From assembly GCA_964017155.1 (NCBI GenBank), contig OZ024862.1:29060158-29124157 (forward strand): a DNA stretch of 64,000 nucleotides, given 5' to 3'. This document shows positions 30,417 through 43,200 of the stretch, one piece after another. Position 1 is the stretch's first letter, and each line of letters begins with the position of its first letter. A model generated the notes under the pieces. It did not search any database. It was not told where the DNA came from and saw only the letters and a list, made by a program, of their open reading frames with translations. Source of the stretch: Oasisia sp. SBJ-2009 (lineage: Eukaryota > Annelida > Polychaeta > Sabellida > Siboglinidae). A program made the position numbers and the translations under genes.

Positions 30417-32030
30417 ATGGCCGTCGGTGTGAGTGACGTTCACAGACTGGCTCGACTGCTCTGTCTCGGGTGTGACGGTGCAACGTACCGGGTCGGCGAC
30501 AAGCAGTTAACACCGCAGAATGCTACCTGTGTCACCCGAATGCTTGAATCAGGTAATGGTCAAGACGTGGTAAACATGGTCATTGAATACAGTGTCCAAA
30601 GCGTCACGGCCAAACAGGAAGCACTCGTCCTTGCCCTAGCGATGTGCGCTAGACAGACGATAGACCCAGTCACCAGAACGTATTGCTACGACAACCTGTA
30701 CAAAATCTGCCGAACACCGACGCAACTGTTTCTGTTTATCAGTTACTGTCTCACTCCCGATTGGCCTGGTGAGTACCCGCGGATTCGATGGGGCCGAGCT
30801 TTCCGTAAGGCTATCTCCCGTTGGTATTTGCGGTTTATGGAGGTCGAGAACGGGGCGCGACTACTGGCGGAGCTCGTGACGAAGTACGGAAGACGCCATG
30901 GGTGGACACATCAGGATGTACTGCGTATGGCTCACCCTAAAGCCGGTCCTAGCAAGAGTTGTGGCGTCGCAGCCGTCCTCAAGTATATTGCAAGGGGGCT
31001 TAACGAAGCCGAACAGGATCTTCAAGCCACCGACGAGAATGTATTGCAGTACATTCAAGCAGTCGAGGCCGTGAAAGCGCAGAACAACCCGGAGACGCTC
31101 GACACGGGCGGTTTGGCAGAGAGGATAAGACAACACAAACTAGTGAGAGAACACGTGAGCACACGACACCTCAATTCACCACCCATTTGGGAGGCTCTGC
31201 TCGAACACATGCCGATGACCGCCATGATACGCAACTTGGGCAAGATGTCGGCCATCAAGCTCTTGAGTCCCGGCAGCCAGAACGAGGTAACGATCATCAC
31301 CAGGCTAGGAGATATCGACCGTTTGAAGGAGGCAAGGATTCACCCATTCAACGTGCTGCTCGCTCGACTGACTTACCAGAGAGGACGAGGAGATGAAGGT
31401 AGTGGGAGATGGGACCCAAACGAAGCCATCTCGAATGCTCTCGACAGCGCATTCTACGTAACCTTCACGTCTATGCATCCAACACGAAATAAGAGATTTC
31501 TACTCGCCGTGGATGAAAGTGCAGCGATGTTTCAAGGATCTGTGAACGGATGTCGTAGTGTGCATGCCGCTACAGCCGCAGCTGCCATGGTCCTCGTTAC
31601 TGCCAGAACGGAAGAACACTGCGAAATCGTCTCCTTCTCGAAAGATGTTCGACGGTCGGACATCCGACCGGAAATGACGTTGCCGCAGGCGGAAAAGGCA
31701 ATGCGCTGCGTGCCTGCTGGTGACACGGACTGTACCCTGCCCATACAGTATGCCTTGCAGCAGTACCTATCGCCACAACATCGCCAGTTCGACGTGATCG
31801 TCATCTACACTGCCAACATACCGGACCATCCTCAGTTGAGCCCTGCGGAGGTCATGCTGGATTACCGCCGGCAGGCCCAGGTACCCAATGCAAAGCTTGT
31901 CGTCTGTGCTATGAAGAGCAACGGGTTCACCATCGCTGATCCCGACGACCCCGACATGCTCGACGTTGTCGGCTTTGATGCGTACGCGCCCGAGGTGATA
32001 AGACGTTTCGTAAATGGTGAGGTGATGTGA
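30417..32030 (+). CDS. RO60: Ro60 (TROVE domain) RNA-binding protein, intronless
   Basis: One uninterrupted frame of 537 codons, the usual Ro60 length (538 aa in human). The start is in a good context (GCAGCAATGG). Residues about 8-350 form the TROVE/HEAT ring that holds misfolded and Y RNAs: LLCLGCDGATYRV, WGRAFRKAISRWY, KYGRRHGWTHQDVLRMAH, RIRQHKLVREH, LRNL-like IRNLGKM and KEARIHPFNVLLA. Residues about 358-537 form the vWA domain (FLLAVDESAAM, CVPAGDTDCTLP, MKSNGFTIADPDDPDML). In the metal-ion site D366 and S368 are kept, but the second Ser is A370 and the later Asp is A466 (YTANIP). By family it acts in cytoplasmic and nuclear RNA quality control. No intron, downstream poly(A) tract or flanking duplication was seen, so a retrocopy origin is possible but unproved. 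Confidence 0.95.
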   Translation: MAVGVSDVHRLARLLCLGCDGATYRVGDKQLTPQNATCVTRMLESGNGQDVVNMVIEYSVQSVTAKQEALVLALAMCARQTIDPVTRTYCYDNLYKICRTPTQLFLFISYCLTPDWPGEYPRIRWGRAFRKAISRWYLRFMEVENGARLLAELVTKYGRRHGWTHQDVLRMAHPKAGPSKSCGVAAVLKYIARGLNEAEQDLQATDENVLQYIQAVEAVKAQNNPETLDTGGLAERIRQHKLVREHVSTRHLNSPPIWEALLEHMPMTAMIRNLGKMSAIKLLSPGSQNEVTIITRLGDIDRLKEARIHPFNVLLARLTYQRGRGDEGSGRWDPNEAISNALDSAFYVTFTSMHPTRNKRFLLAVDESAAMFQGSVNGCRSVHAATAAAAMVLVTARTEEHCEIVSFSKDVRRSDIRPEMTLPQAEKAMRCVPAGDTDCTLPIQYALQQYLSPQHRQFDVIVIYTANIPDHPQLSPAEVMLDYRRQAQVPNAKLVVCAMKSNGFTIADPDDPDMLDVVGFDAYAPEVIRRFVNGEVM

Positions 32031-32455
32031 GCATACGCGAGCAAAACACGCTCGAGCAATAGAACGCTGTATTTCGTGGAGTGCATTTGACTGCGTGTAA
32101 TACGTGTTGTAACGGTAATTGTAAAACTTACAACCGTAGCCAATTTGAATTTGATTCTATATACAACCGGGAAGCCAGTGCATCTGCTTAAGTTGGTCAT
32201 ATGGTTATGAATCAATTGTTTATTGATCGTACATATCGAAGCAACTACCACCACCAACGGGCTAAAACTGAATGCCGGTAAAACCAACATCACGAGAATC
32301 ACCAGCAAACACAACCGCTCAGTTACATCACGCAGAGTAATCCTAGGGTGACTATAGCCCACAGTAATGTCATGCTTAGACTGATGTGTCAAACAGCCCA
32401 AACTTGGACTAAAGCATGAGTTTGTGGTGCTTCTTGGCGCATGCATTGGGTAGTG
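32031..32455. other. 3' flank of Ro60
   Basis: No AATAAA was found close to the stop. No gene is seen. The minus-strand frame overlapping the Ro60 3' end has no family features. Confidence 0.4.
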
Positions 32456-32522
32456 TGTTTGTTTGTTTGTTGTTTGTTTGTTTGTTTGTTTGTTTGTTTG
32501 TTTGTTTGTTTGTTTGTTTGTT
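32455..32522. repeat. (TTTG)n microsatellite
   Basis: About 16 TTTG units with one shortened unit. Confidence 0.95.
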
Positions 32523-32559
32523 TTACCAGCAATTTATGTGATCGTGTGTCGTGAAATAG

Positions 32560-33450
32560 AGACTAGTGATTGTTTTCTAAAGCTTTGGGGTTTTCTATTT
32601 CAGTAATATATGGTGGGATCTTATTCCAGATGCGGATTGCTCGGGGGTAGAAAAAGAACACTGCAGTGTTGATGCTGCACCTGGTGGCTATGTAATGGCC
32701 ACGTTTTTTGACGGTTTTAATTGTACTGGTGGTGATGTGATGTTGATTATATTATTTTGTAGAATGTCATGGCGTGTTTAATAATACCGCGTCGCTCAAG
32801 AGTGGGCCATCCATGGGTGGCTATTAGGTCTGTTAAGATTGTTTGATGATTTTGATCATACCTAAAACGTTTGAAGATTTATAAACTATGTCAGTGATAT
32901 GATTCGTTAAGTTTAGTTTAGTATATAATTTTATTCCAAGATATGGGTGGGTGGAGATTGTGGAGAGTGGCACACCACAGAGGGATTAAGAATTCATGTA
33001 ATCTGGGTTTGGTTTGGTTTGTTATTGGAAGATGCACACTTTGGAGATGTTAAACTATATTCACCATTTGTTGGACCATGTTTGTAGTTTGATTAGGTCA
33101 GATTGGAGGATGCTGAGCACTATCAGTTTCAGATCTAATTTTGCGATATATGACGCTGTCATCAGCACATTTAAGAGCCGTATGGGAAAGTGAATGTTGT
33201 TGTTTATGACATTTATGTATAGTAGAAATAGAACTGGTCCTACGACTGAGCCCTGTTGTGCTCCAGATGTAACACATGTATTGTCCTACAGGGCGCCGTT
33301 GACTGAGACTCTGATTTCTATGCAGAATAAATAATTTAATTCAGTTATTGGTGTTTCTGTCCATAACAAGCTAACTTTGATAAGAGACGTTTATGAGGGA
33401 TTTTGTCAAACTCAAAGGCTTTGGCGAAATCAAACAAGATGGCATATATT
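32560..33450 (-). pseudogene. CR1/Jockey-like LINE reverse-transcriptase remnant
   Basis: Minus-strand frames give, from 33430 downward, FDKIPHKRLLSKLACYG, then a degraded GSVVGPVLF-like region and, nearer 32840, TDLIATHGWPTLERRGIIKH, then INTAVFFFYPRAIRIWNKIP (32590-32660). This is the C-terminal half of an RT with many stops. It is a separate family from the LINE at 24-27 kb. Confidence 0.7.
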
Positions 33451-33599
33451 TGTGTCTTGTTGTCTATAGCTATTATTCATGTCTCGGTGAGTTGGAACTC
33501 ACAAGACAGCTGGCTGGAAACCGTTGGAAGTGGAGGATGGTGTTGTGTTTGTGTTGACCTGTGTTTCCATATGTTGCTAAGAGTAATGTGCTCCATATA

Positions 33600-34478
33600 G
33601 ACCACTATGCAATAGTGCAGACATAGCTGTTACTAAAGATCAACTTAATTATTAGCAACACTTGAGAAGTACGCGCTGGAATCAATAAGTTCTGATTAGT
33701 ATCTTCGACGCACTGAGTAGTGACCTGTCATACAGAGATTTGAGCTGAATAACTACGGACGTGTGCACACGTATTGTCCGTGTGGTAGTTGTTTTATGCT
33801 ATCGATTTGTAGACAACAGAGTTTGCTCGTCTGCCTGGGCGGTGAAGAATAAGACCTTATTACTGGTACAATAAATGTAATAGCCTGATAACATTGCTTC
33901 GTTGCGCGTCGTTGAATTATGTGTGTGAACAGGTAAATTTGTGGCTGTATGCTACGTAATAGGGATTGGGCAGACTAGTAATGTCCAAACAAAGACGGGT
34001 GTTGACTGTCAACGTTTCTCCATGGTGAAAGATCGAATCGTGACAGCTACTGACGGATAACACATTGCCAAGGATAATATATGTATATGTTAGGGAAAAA
34101 TGAACGTCAATATTTGCGGACGGTATAAGATCGTCAGATCGACGTATTAAATTGTAGAACGGCATGTGAAAGTCTTCTTGAATTAATAGTAATAAAAACC
34201 ATGGCACTTGTTCTACATGTAAAGGCAGGGAAAGATATACAGGAGGTGAGGACACCATTACGTTCTTGGATTAGGCTTCGTACCGTTAAGCAAAATATAA
34301 AACTAGTTCGGGTTGTTAACATAGCCAGTAAACAACAGAGAGGTCTGGCTTCTCGCTATGACTCCGACCCTAGCTAGGAAAACGTCTCATATATATACTT
34401 TCACTGATCCTATCATCCACTGAACTTGGATTTTCAGAAATGTCCATCGGGCCGGCGTATGAAGGTTCCTCTGGCTCG
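33600..34478. other. intergenic sequence
   Basis: No credible gene or clear repeat. Moderately AT-rich. Confidence 0.35.

Positions 34479-34562
<84 letters not shown>
34479..34562. repeat. (TA)n microsatellite
   Basis: About 42 uninterrupted TA units. Confidence 0.97.
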
Positions 34563-34565
<3 letters not shown>

Positions 34566-34887
34566 TAAATCATTTGTACTTTCTGTTGTTCCTGTGTTGA
34601 ATGCACTGAAGTAATATGTATGTCAGTGGATCTGGAGCGGGTGTAGAGGATGTGTTTACACTGTGTGGTTGGTAAATCTCAACATGTAGTCAATTGTGGC
34701 TAAGACAATTTGCGTAACATTTTTTTTAGATAAGACTAATGAAAAGCCAAACAACGTCTATGTATACAGTCTAGATTGTGTAACTTTGTACAACAATTAT
34801 ATAGTATTATAGAGTTTAAAGAGATGCATGCACTGCACATTACCATGCTCGGGTGTGCACACACGCATGCACGTACGCACGCACACA
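34563..34887. other. intergenic sequence between two microsatellites
   Basis: Nothing recognised. Confidence 0.35.
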
Positions 34888-35116
<229 letters not shown>

Positions 35117-35528
35117 CTGTATATACCCTGTATATTACATATAACAAAAGACCACAACGTCCATAATTATGAAAACATTATTAAATTCTGTTTATTAACT
35201 TTATACACAGTTTTATGTTTAAACTGCTTAATTTTTGTGACATTTCTAAAATAAAAACACGCAAATAAACTACGACTTACCGTTGATATCATGCCAGCAA
35301 TGAACGAGGTAAATGGCCAAGCGGAGACCGCTACACGACGAGTTAAAACACGGCGCTACCAAGGAGTCGAGTAAACGCAACGTCTTTTTCGTGACTCGGA
35401 AAATAAAAACGCGCCAAAAAAAATGTCGCGCTGTGCACGTTTTGTTGAAGAGCCACAGTGCTACCATCTGGTGGTTATTACACCGGGTAAATCGGCGCGA
35501 GAATCAGAGGTTAAAAGGTTACCGCTGA

Positions 35529-35533
35529 CCAAT
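35529..35533 (+). promoter_or_regulatory. CCAAT box in the CEP72 promoter
   Basis: GACCAATCAGG lies 60 bp before the CEP72 start codon in a locally GC-richer stretch. The start codon itself sits in AAAATGGCGCT, a YY1-like context often seen at TATA-less housekeeping promoters. Confidence 0.4.
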
Positions 35534-35592
35534 CAGGCTTCCCGTTATAACTGCAGTTTGCCTGGGCACATGACAGCAAACATTGTTTGAAA

Positions 35593-38500
35593 ATGGCGCT
35601 GACAATCTCGGAAGAGTGGATTCGTGAAAGAGTTCAATTAAAACATAATAATTTGGGTAAGTATGTAATATATGTCATGCATCGAAGGTAAGCATAAGAA
35701 GCTATGTAAAACCTGCATTGTATGCTATTGTAAATTAATCGCAGTATATGCTTGCAGTTGTAGCTTGTCTGACATTGTTTGTAATGCGTGTTATGCGGTG
35801 TTGTTGTTACCGGTTGTTTCGACGGTTCGACTTTCGCCAATCGAATACAAATCTGTAGATAATGCAGCAGTGTCAACTATGTGCAGTACAGCTGGACAAT
35901 TTATTACGCTTAATAGCATGTCAGGTTATGCAAATGTCTTCCAAGTTTAAATCTTATCTTTCTAGTTATGTTTGAAGCATACGACTAGTCATTACTCAAG
36001 TCGACTCAAGTCAAGATTCGACCAACAAAAACAAACAGGATCAGATTTCGCGCGCGGCTGCGACCGTGACATGTCACATCATGTTCGTCGTTGGTATTTA
36101 TTCCCTGGTAATCCACACGTTGATCCTTGCGATTAATAATCTACACGTGCACTGAATTCATTTCGGAGTAATCTGATCCAACATCTAAATGTTTCTAATT
36201 AATTTAAGCAGACGAGCCTCCCCCAACCCAAAGGCAAAGCCAAGCCCACCATGCACACTTGATGTGTCAAATTTGTTCAGCGCATACATAAGATATTTTT
36301 GCAATCAGAATACATTTTTCCCAAATACCATTCGACTTGGGAACTCCCTCCCTCAACATATTGTAAATAAAAACAGCCTTGCTTCCTTTAAGAGCAATAT
36401 CCAGATTTTCCATTATTCCACCTTTTAGATATAAATAGTTCTTTTGCACACATTACTGTTACATGCACAAACTATGGTTCTGATACATTGCAATGCACCC
36501 AAAACGAAAACAAAAAATATATTCTGATTTTTCCTGTTCGCCCGCCTGTACCTTCAGCATGTTGAAGCTAGGCGGTATTCGGAAGAAGACATAATGCGAA
36601 TCCCAGTTGCTTCTCAGAAGCATTTGATAAAGTGAATCACAACGATAAAATCCAGAATTATGGCATAACTTGAAGGATCCACCAATGGATTGAGGACACC
36701 CTGTCAAACATAAAACAGGCTATTGTCATCAGTGGAGCACAATCACAACAGTAGACTTTTGGGTCCCAATAGGTTTCGTTCCAGGGCCTACCCTGTTACT
36801 GCTGTACTTAAATGAGCTTCCAGCAAGACTGACCTCTACTCCCAGACACTTCATGGATGACGCAATCTGTCAAAAGATGTCACCAGCCCACATGATGTCA
36901 CATGACCTACAGCAAAACCATGACAGATTAGCAGCCTGTGAACAATGCTGGAAGATGACCTTCCATCCACAGAAGTGCAGTACAATGAGCATCACCCAGA
37001 GACACATAGTCCTGGCCACAACATACCGCCTTCACTGTCATAATACCCTCAGTACTGAGTCAGAAGCAAAATACCTTCTAAAGAGTCAAGATCACCTCTG
37101 ATCTCCTCTGGGACTCACACATCACAGGTGTATGCAACAAAGCCAACAGGATCTGGGGCTTCCTCTGGTGAAACATCTAGATCACCAACACCAGGCTAAA
37201 CGTTGCTGCATACAAATAACAAGGCTTTGTTTCTCACAGAAGAGACAGTGCTAATAACTGCTAGAAACTTTTGAAGAAGTTTCGTGGCTCAACTAAGACA
37301 GTCTTGAGACCTGCTTAGTTTGATGTCAACTTGCTGACTAAATCAACAAAGGGTATATTAACCACTGGCATATGCTAATCCCCCTTTTGGTCAAACAGAA
37401 GCTGTGTTCATTACAGTCGACTGGCAGGACCTCAGGATCACACCTGCTTTTGTAATTATCCCTGTTTAACTGTTATATGAATGACTCGTTGACATTCAGA
37501 TAAATGGATATTCTATAAGGTTCCCCATTTTCTAGGTTGAAAACAATCTTATTACAGCTATTTTTGTATTTTGTTTCAGTCACACAACATAATTAAATGT
37601 ACAATAGTTACAATTTCAATTTTTGAAAATCTAAACAGAATCAATTACAGAATTTCAGTTTGTGTGTAATATAGCAATACATTACAATTACATAATCAAA
37701 CCATGACTGACTGGCACTGGTGTTGGAATTAATTACGGGTCTTGCTATATTACTGGTCTGGATCACATCCATTATTAGGTAAGCACTTAAACATTGGCAT
37801 TAATCAGTTATGTGCTGAATGATTGCTATTGTTTACACTATACAGTCAGTGCGGAAATCGCAAACATAGTGGCATTGTAGTGCAGGCTCAGTGAGAAGTT
37901 GTCAAGCACAGTCCAGAGTCCAATCAAAGTAATGAATTAAGACAAATTTAATGGATGTGCTGAAAAAGGGAATTTTGAACTTCAGGAGTGGAGTCCCAAA
38001 ATGCGGATACATTAAACTGTGCAATCTTTCATTACTACAAAATAAAATCAACTGTATTTTCTTGTCTTTAGAGAACATTAATGAGTAGATCAGTAAACAA
38101 GTGTATATAAGCCATTAATCAGGCATGAGAAACTTTCACGAATTTCCACAATTCAAGAATCTGATATGGCCATTTCTGTGATTTGTCCAAATCTGAAGGT
38201 AAAAGTAAAAAAATCATTAACAAATAAAAAATTTGTGTTGATTCCTGATGTGGATCCCATTCATGACCGTCGTCCTTTTAAATGTAAGCCGCATTTAAAT
38301 TACCTATGAACTGCAAATCAGGGCACAGCTTACAATTTGTGCACGCCTACCACTGGAAAGCTTCATGACCAAATAAGGCCAGTTTTACTATGCTGAGGTA
38401 GTATGCTCTATGTCAGAAATTTGCATTCCCATTCATAAGATCGGAATCAGGAAAGCATGGTACCAGTCGAAAGCCTAATGATTGGTCTATCCAGGTCAAT

Positions 38501-40214
38501 GCTGTTTTAATTACGTCTTCGATTACATAATCCAAATTATTTTAAGTTTCCATGTCAGTATATCGGCAAAATTACATTGACAGTAGCCATGGATAGAGTT
38601 ATTATACTAATTCTGACAACTAGTTGTTGATCAACAAATGCTAGAAAAAAACAAGATTTATTGGTAAATGGTGAGTCTTGTGTGACACTTTACACTGTTT
38701 ACCACTCATTGCCACCTGGTTGAAGTCGTGTGGTGTGTGGATTCTCTGTGGAAACTGTTGTGTTGTTGTCAATATATGTAGAATTGTGCGTTGTGAAAAA
38801 TTGTGTTGCTAAGTGTGTTGTATAGTGGTTATTGTTGTGTTTGTTGTTGACATTCATCTAGTTATATATTGTGTAAATTGCAAATTGTGTTGTAGAAATG
38901 TTGTTGTGTCAACTGTTTAAATTCTTAGAGTTATATGTTGTGTAAATATTGTTAACATTCATTTTGTTGTGTAAATGTTGTTGTGTTGTTGACATTCATA
39001 TGCTGTGTGTAAATATTGTTAAAATTCACTTACTTGTGTGTTGTGTAAATGTTGTTGTGTTGTTGACATTCATGGAGTTATATGTTGTGTGTAAAAATTG
39101 TTAACATTCACTTACTTGTGTGTTGTGTCAGTGTTGTTGTGTTGTCTCAGAGGATGTTCGGTCCCTCTCCCTTCCCGGCACCTACCACGAGAAGATTGGT
39201 TCCCTGTCCAACTCACTCCGCAACTTCACCCGGCTCAAGTCACTCGACCTCTCACGGAATGCCATTGACAACTTGGCGGTATGACCCCTTATTAGCCCAT
39301 TAGACCTTGTGTCGTTTTATGAAACATTCCCCGAATCCGTGCAGTGCAGCCACCAAACACCATCAAGTGAACTTTGTTGTTCTTTGTTTCACAGCATGGC
39401 ATTATCTTAAAAGTAATTTAGTTCAATACATTTGGTGCTTCACATGCTAGTCCACTGTGCAAGACAATACACTGTACATGGCTTTGCATATAATGGAATG
39501 CAATTCTTTGTTAGTTGATATGTTTTCAAACAGTTCTCATTCACGAACTTGTCGTACAAAGCATGAAGGAAATAATGGAAAAACATGGGGGGAAATCTTG
39601 TGACCCAGATTACAGAAATATCTTGAAGATAACCCCACTTGCCCATCTCCATTGTCCATCATGTATTGTCATTGCTCTCAAAACCAAAAGACACTTTCTG
39701 GTGCTGGACAGGGTATTACAATGTTGTAATCAAGGTGTGCATGAGGCATGGAAAGCAGCAGATAACTTTTGTTAGTTAACTAACAATGATGTATGTCTAT
39801 AAGTAATATATCTGTCCAATATTGCAGTGTTTACCAGGCTAGTCGGATTTACAATCAACACGATCATGTTACTCATATGATCTAATGTTGCATGTTTTGT
39901 CTTAATATTTGTGTAGTTTTCTACATTTCCAAGTTCCAAAATGGAACAACACACAGCATGCTGAACAGTTTTGTGATCTTGTTTATTTTATTCTTGTACA
40001 AAACATCTGAACTTTATATATTTTGTTAATTTAAGTGTAAGTAGTAATTTGTATTAACCATATTTGTACCCAACAACCCAAACTCTCATCCAGGTTGTTG
40101 TAAATCCCTTCTGTATAATCTGAGTTTTGTATATTATGTGTACTGTACATGATTATTAAACCCAGCAAAAAGTGCTGTCAGTTTTGCACTGTTTTCAGGT
40201 TTTTTTTCACACAA

Positions 40215-40272
<58 letters not shown>

Positions 40273-43200
40273 TACATAATCTTTATTTAACACACACGAG
40301 TACTGAAAATATATTTCTGGGTGAGTAAATAATTGCTTGCGGTGTTTTCAGGGTCTGGACAACCTGAAAATGTTGGAGAAACTCAACCTGTATCCTTCTT
40401 GCATTGCTGTTTTTCCATGAGAGTTGCAGAACAGTGGCACTGAACAGATGGCCATTCAGAGCACAACATTTACTTGCAGTAAGCAGTTATTTTGTAGGAC
40501 AAGTACTAATTCATGTTTACTTATCCCAATGGAAATAAATCTATGTGATCCGCCAACAAAACAATCCTGAATAAAATACCAATGTTATCAGTGTTTTAAG
40601 CACGAGATGTTAAAGTATGCAATGGGAGGACTGTGTTAAGAGAGATCTGGAAAGAGTGGGAGGAGAATGGAGAACAACAGCAAAAGATAGGATTTGGAGA
40701 CTGACGATGGAGAAGGGTACAGGTCAAAATGGTGACATACCATAACTTATCATGGCATAACGGCGACACGCCAAAATGGCGACAAACCAAAACCTAGTGC
40801 TGTTAGGCAGTTAGGAAACATTTTAATGTTACTTTGCGTAGTGTAGTGTGAATTTTAGAAGTTTTGCTTTTATAGCATTTTATGTAGAACAATGCTTAAT
40901 GCATGACACCGGCTATCCTGCCTTTCATAGGCCTGTGTTGAATTCAAAGCCCCTTCCCTGGGAGCTAGTAACAATGTAATAACTTGTCGTCTCCGCGAGC
41001 GTGAGAACGGCTGTAACACATTTTTCTCAGTCCCTTAATTAGGTAGCCACTTGCATGGTTGTCCAGACATGGGTCACGCAGGGGTTATAACACTATCTTG
41101 TACCAGAGCAAATGCAGTTATGTTCAGTGCCAGTGGCTGGGAAGCTCTGGCAGTGAGTGGTCTTGTTTTTGACAATCAGCATGAAGCCTTGTTGGAAAAT
41201 TGTAAAAAGAAATATGTCACCGTTTTAGCGTGTTGCTGTTTTGGTTTGTCGCCGTTTTTGTGTGTTGCCATTTTGACCAGTATCCCATACTGCAATGAGA
41301 GAAAATAAAAGATGACAGTAACCATGGCCAACCTCACCCCTGGCGACAAGGACAACAAGAGGAGAACTACATATTAAAATTAAAACAAACCTATCCACTT
41401 GGGCCCTGTACAAGTAGATAATTTGACGAATTTCAAGCCCTGTGTCATGCAACATACGCATGACGATTTAACCTCCCCAATACAGAAAGGTGATTCCATG
41501 TAACGGTGCACCGTGTGAGCCTTGACTGACCTCAGATACTACAACAATGTGCCCAGTCTTCAGGAGTTGTATCGTCTGCGCTACAACCAGCGCCTACAAG
41601 ACCTGGACCTGAGGCTGAATGCGGTCGCCCGCAACGAGCCGGACTACCGCCTCTTTCTCATCCACATGCTGCCGAACCTCCGCAGACTCGGTTAGTGGCT
41701 CCCCCTACTCACAGTCGCATCTCATATGTGTTTCGAAGTCAGATATTAGTGTAATTCGTCATGAACATTATTATTTTGTACTAGATTATTTGGTAATATT
41801 ATCAATACATAATTATACACTTATTTATTGGCATTATTGTTACGTAATTATTATTATTAACAGTTTTAACATATACTAAGCTATTTATTACTAATAATAA
41901 TTATACATATACAGTCATTTATCAGTATCATTGTGATGTAGTTATACACTAGACCAATTATTATGTATTTTTATGACTAATACGTAATTTATTTATTTAA
42001 AAGTACTACGCTATTTAATACCGTACTAATTTTATTTATTTATATACCTATACTTTTTTTACATTTTTTTAAAAACAGTAGTATTTGACTTATTGTATAC
42101 ATATATCTTTTTATGTCTTTTAAATTGTAATATGTTGTGAAGCGCCATGAACAATTATGGATGTGGCGCTATGCCAAATAAATATATTATTATTATTAAA
42201 TACTGATGAGTCTGATGTTGTGTAAATGTGCCTGTTGGGCATAACTATCAATATTGTGACATTGATCAAAAATAATTACCTGTCTATTTCTGCTATAATA
42301 TTATACCATAAAGGTTCAAACCGTGTTTTCAAATTTAAATAACGAAAAATAATATGCCGTCTTAAAAAATGCACGAAACCTTTAAGAAAAATTGTAAATC
42401 ACTAGTCATTATGCAAATACAACATTAGAAAAGTTGTGCTCTGGGAGAAATACTTGTAGTTTGTTCAATGAAAAACTACAGTGTGACAATACTAAATACA
42501 TACTCATTTTCAAAGTATACTTGACAGTAAAATTATATATGATTTTAGAAGACCTTTTTTGCGCTTTATTTTTTACCCATCCACCTGTCTATTTTTTTAT
42601 TTCTGATATTTCTACATGTCTAGTGATGTTTCTACCTCTACAAATAACGGGTAGATGGGTCTCTACATTCTGATGGTATCTAACCAATTAGTTATGGCAA
42701 CTATATGTACCTGGTACCCCACTCTGCAGTCAGATCCAGGGCATTGTTAACGAAGCCGAGATGGTGTCTGAGTGAACAGGTCTGTCAGGGAAGTAAAGTG
42801 TAAAGCGCTTTGAACGGTCCTGAGGACTGTATACAGCGCTATATAAGAACTTGCCTTTTTTATACCCATGTGTTACGTGTTTGACCGTAGCTCATGGACT
42901 GACCTGTTTCAGATGACCGAGCGGTGCGGGACACTGAACGAAAGGCAGCACTCATGCATTTCACCCCGGAACAAGCGACAGAGTTGACAGTGGCCCCCGC
43001 CTCCAACCAACCCTCCCTTGTCATGCCCCCCAATCCTCGGGTCGAACATGTACGCTCTCTTGCAAAACCGCCGTCGGGTAAGTAAGAGGACAAACATACC
43101 TATCCCTAAACAGACAAAATGATTACAGCATTTCAGTTATTTGCAACTGAATATTCACTTGAGGTTTCTGACTGAGAAATTAATCCGATATATGTTTGGT

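Larger units (their letters stand above)
35657..39150. other. CEP72 intron 1, repeat-filled
   Basis: Contains LINE remnants (36140-37200), AT-rich sequence, and a TGTTG-rich minisatellite before the acceptor. No other exon was found. Confidence 0.7.

Noticed and set aside
31862..32446. 194-codon minus-strand frame overlapping the Ro60 3' end
   Set aside because: It lies antisense to a strongly conserved gene and shows no domain of its own.
35313..35528. 71-codon plus-strand frame just before CEP72
   Set aside because: It ends before the CEP72 start, has no recognisable motif, and lies in the presumed promoter.
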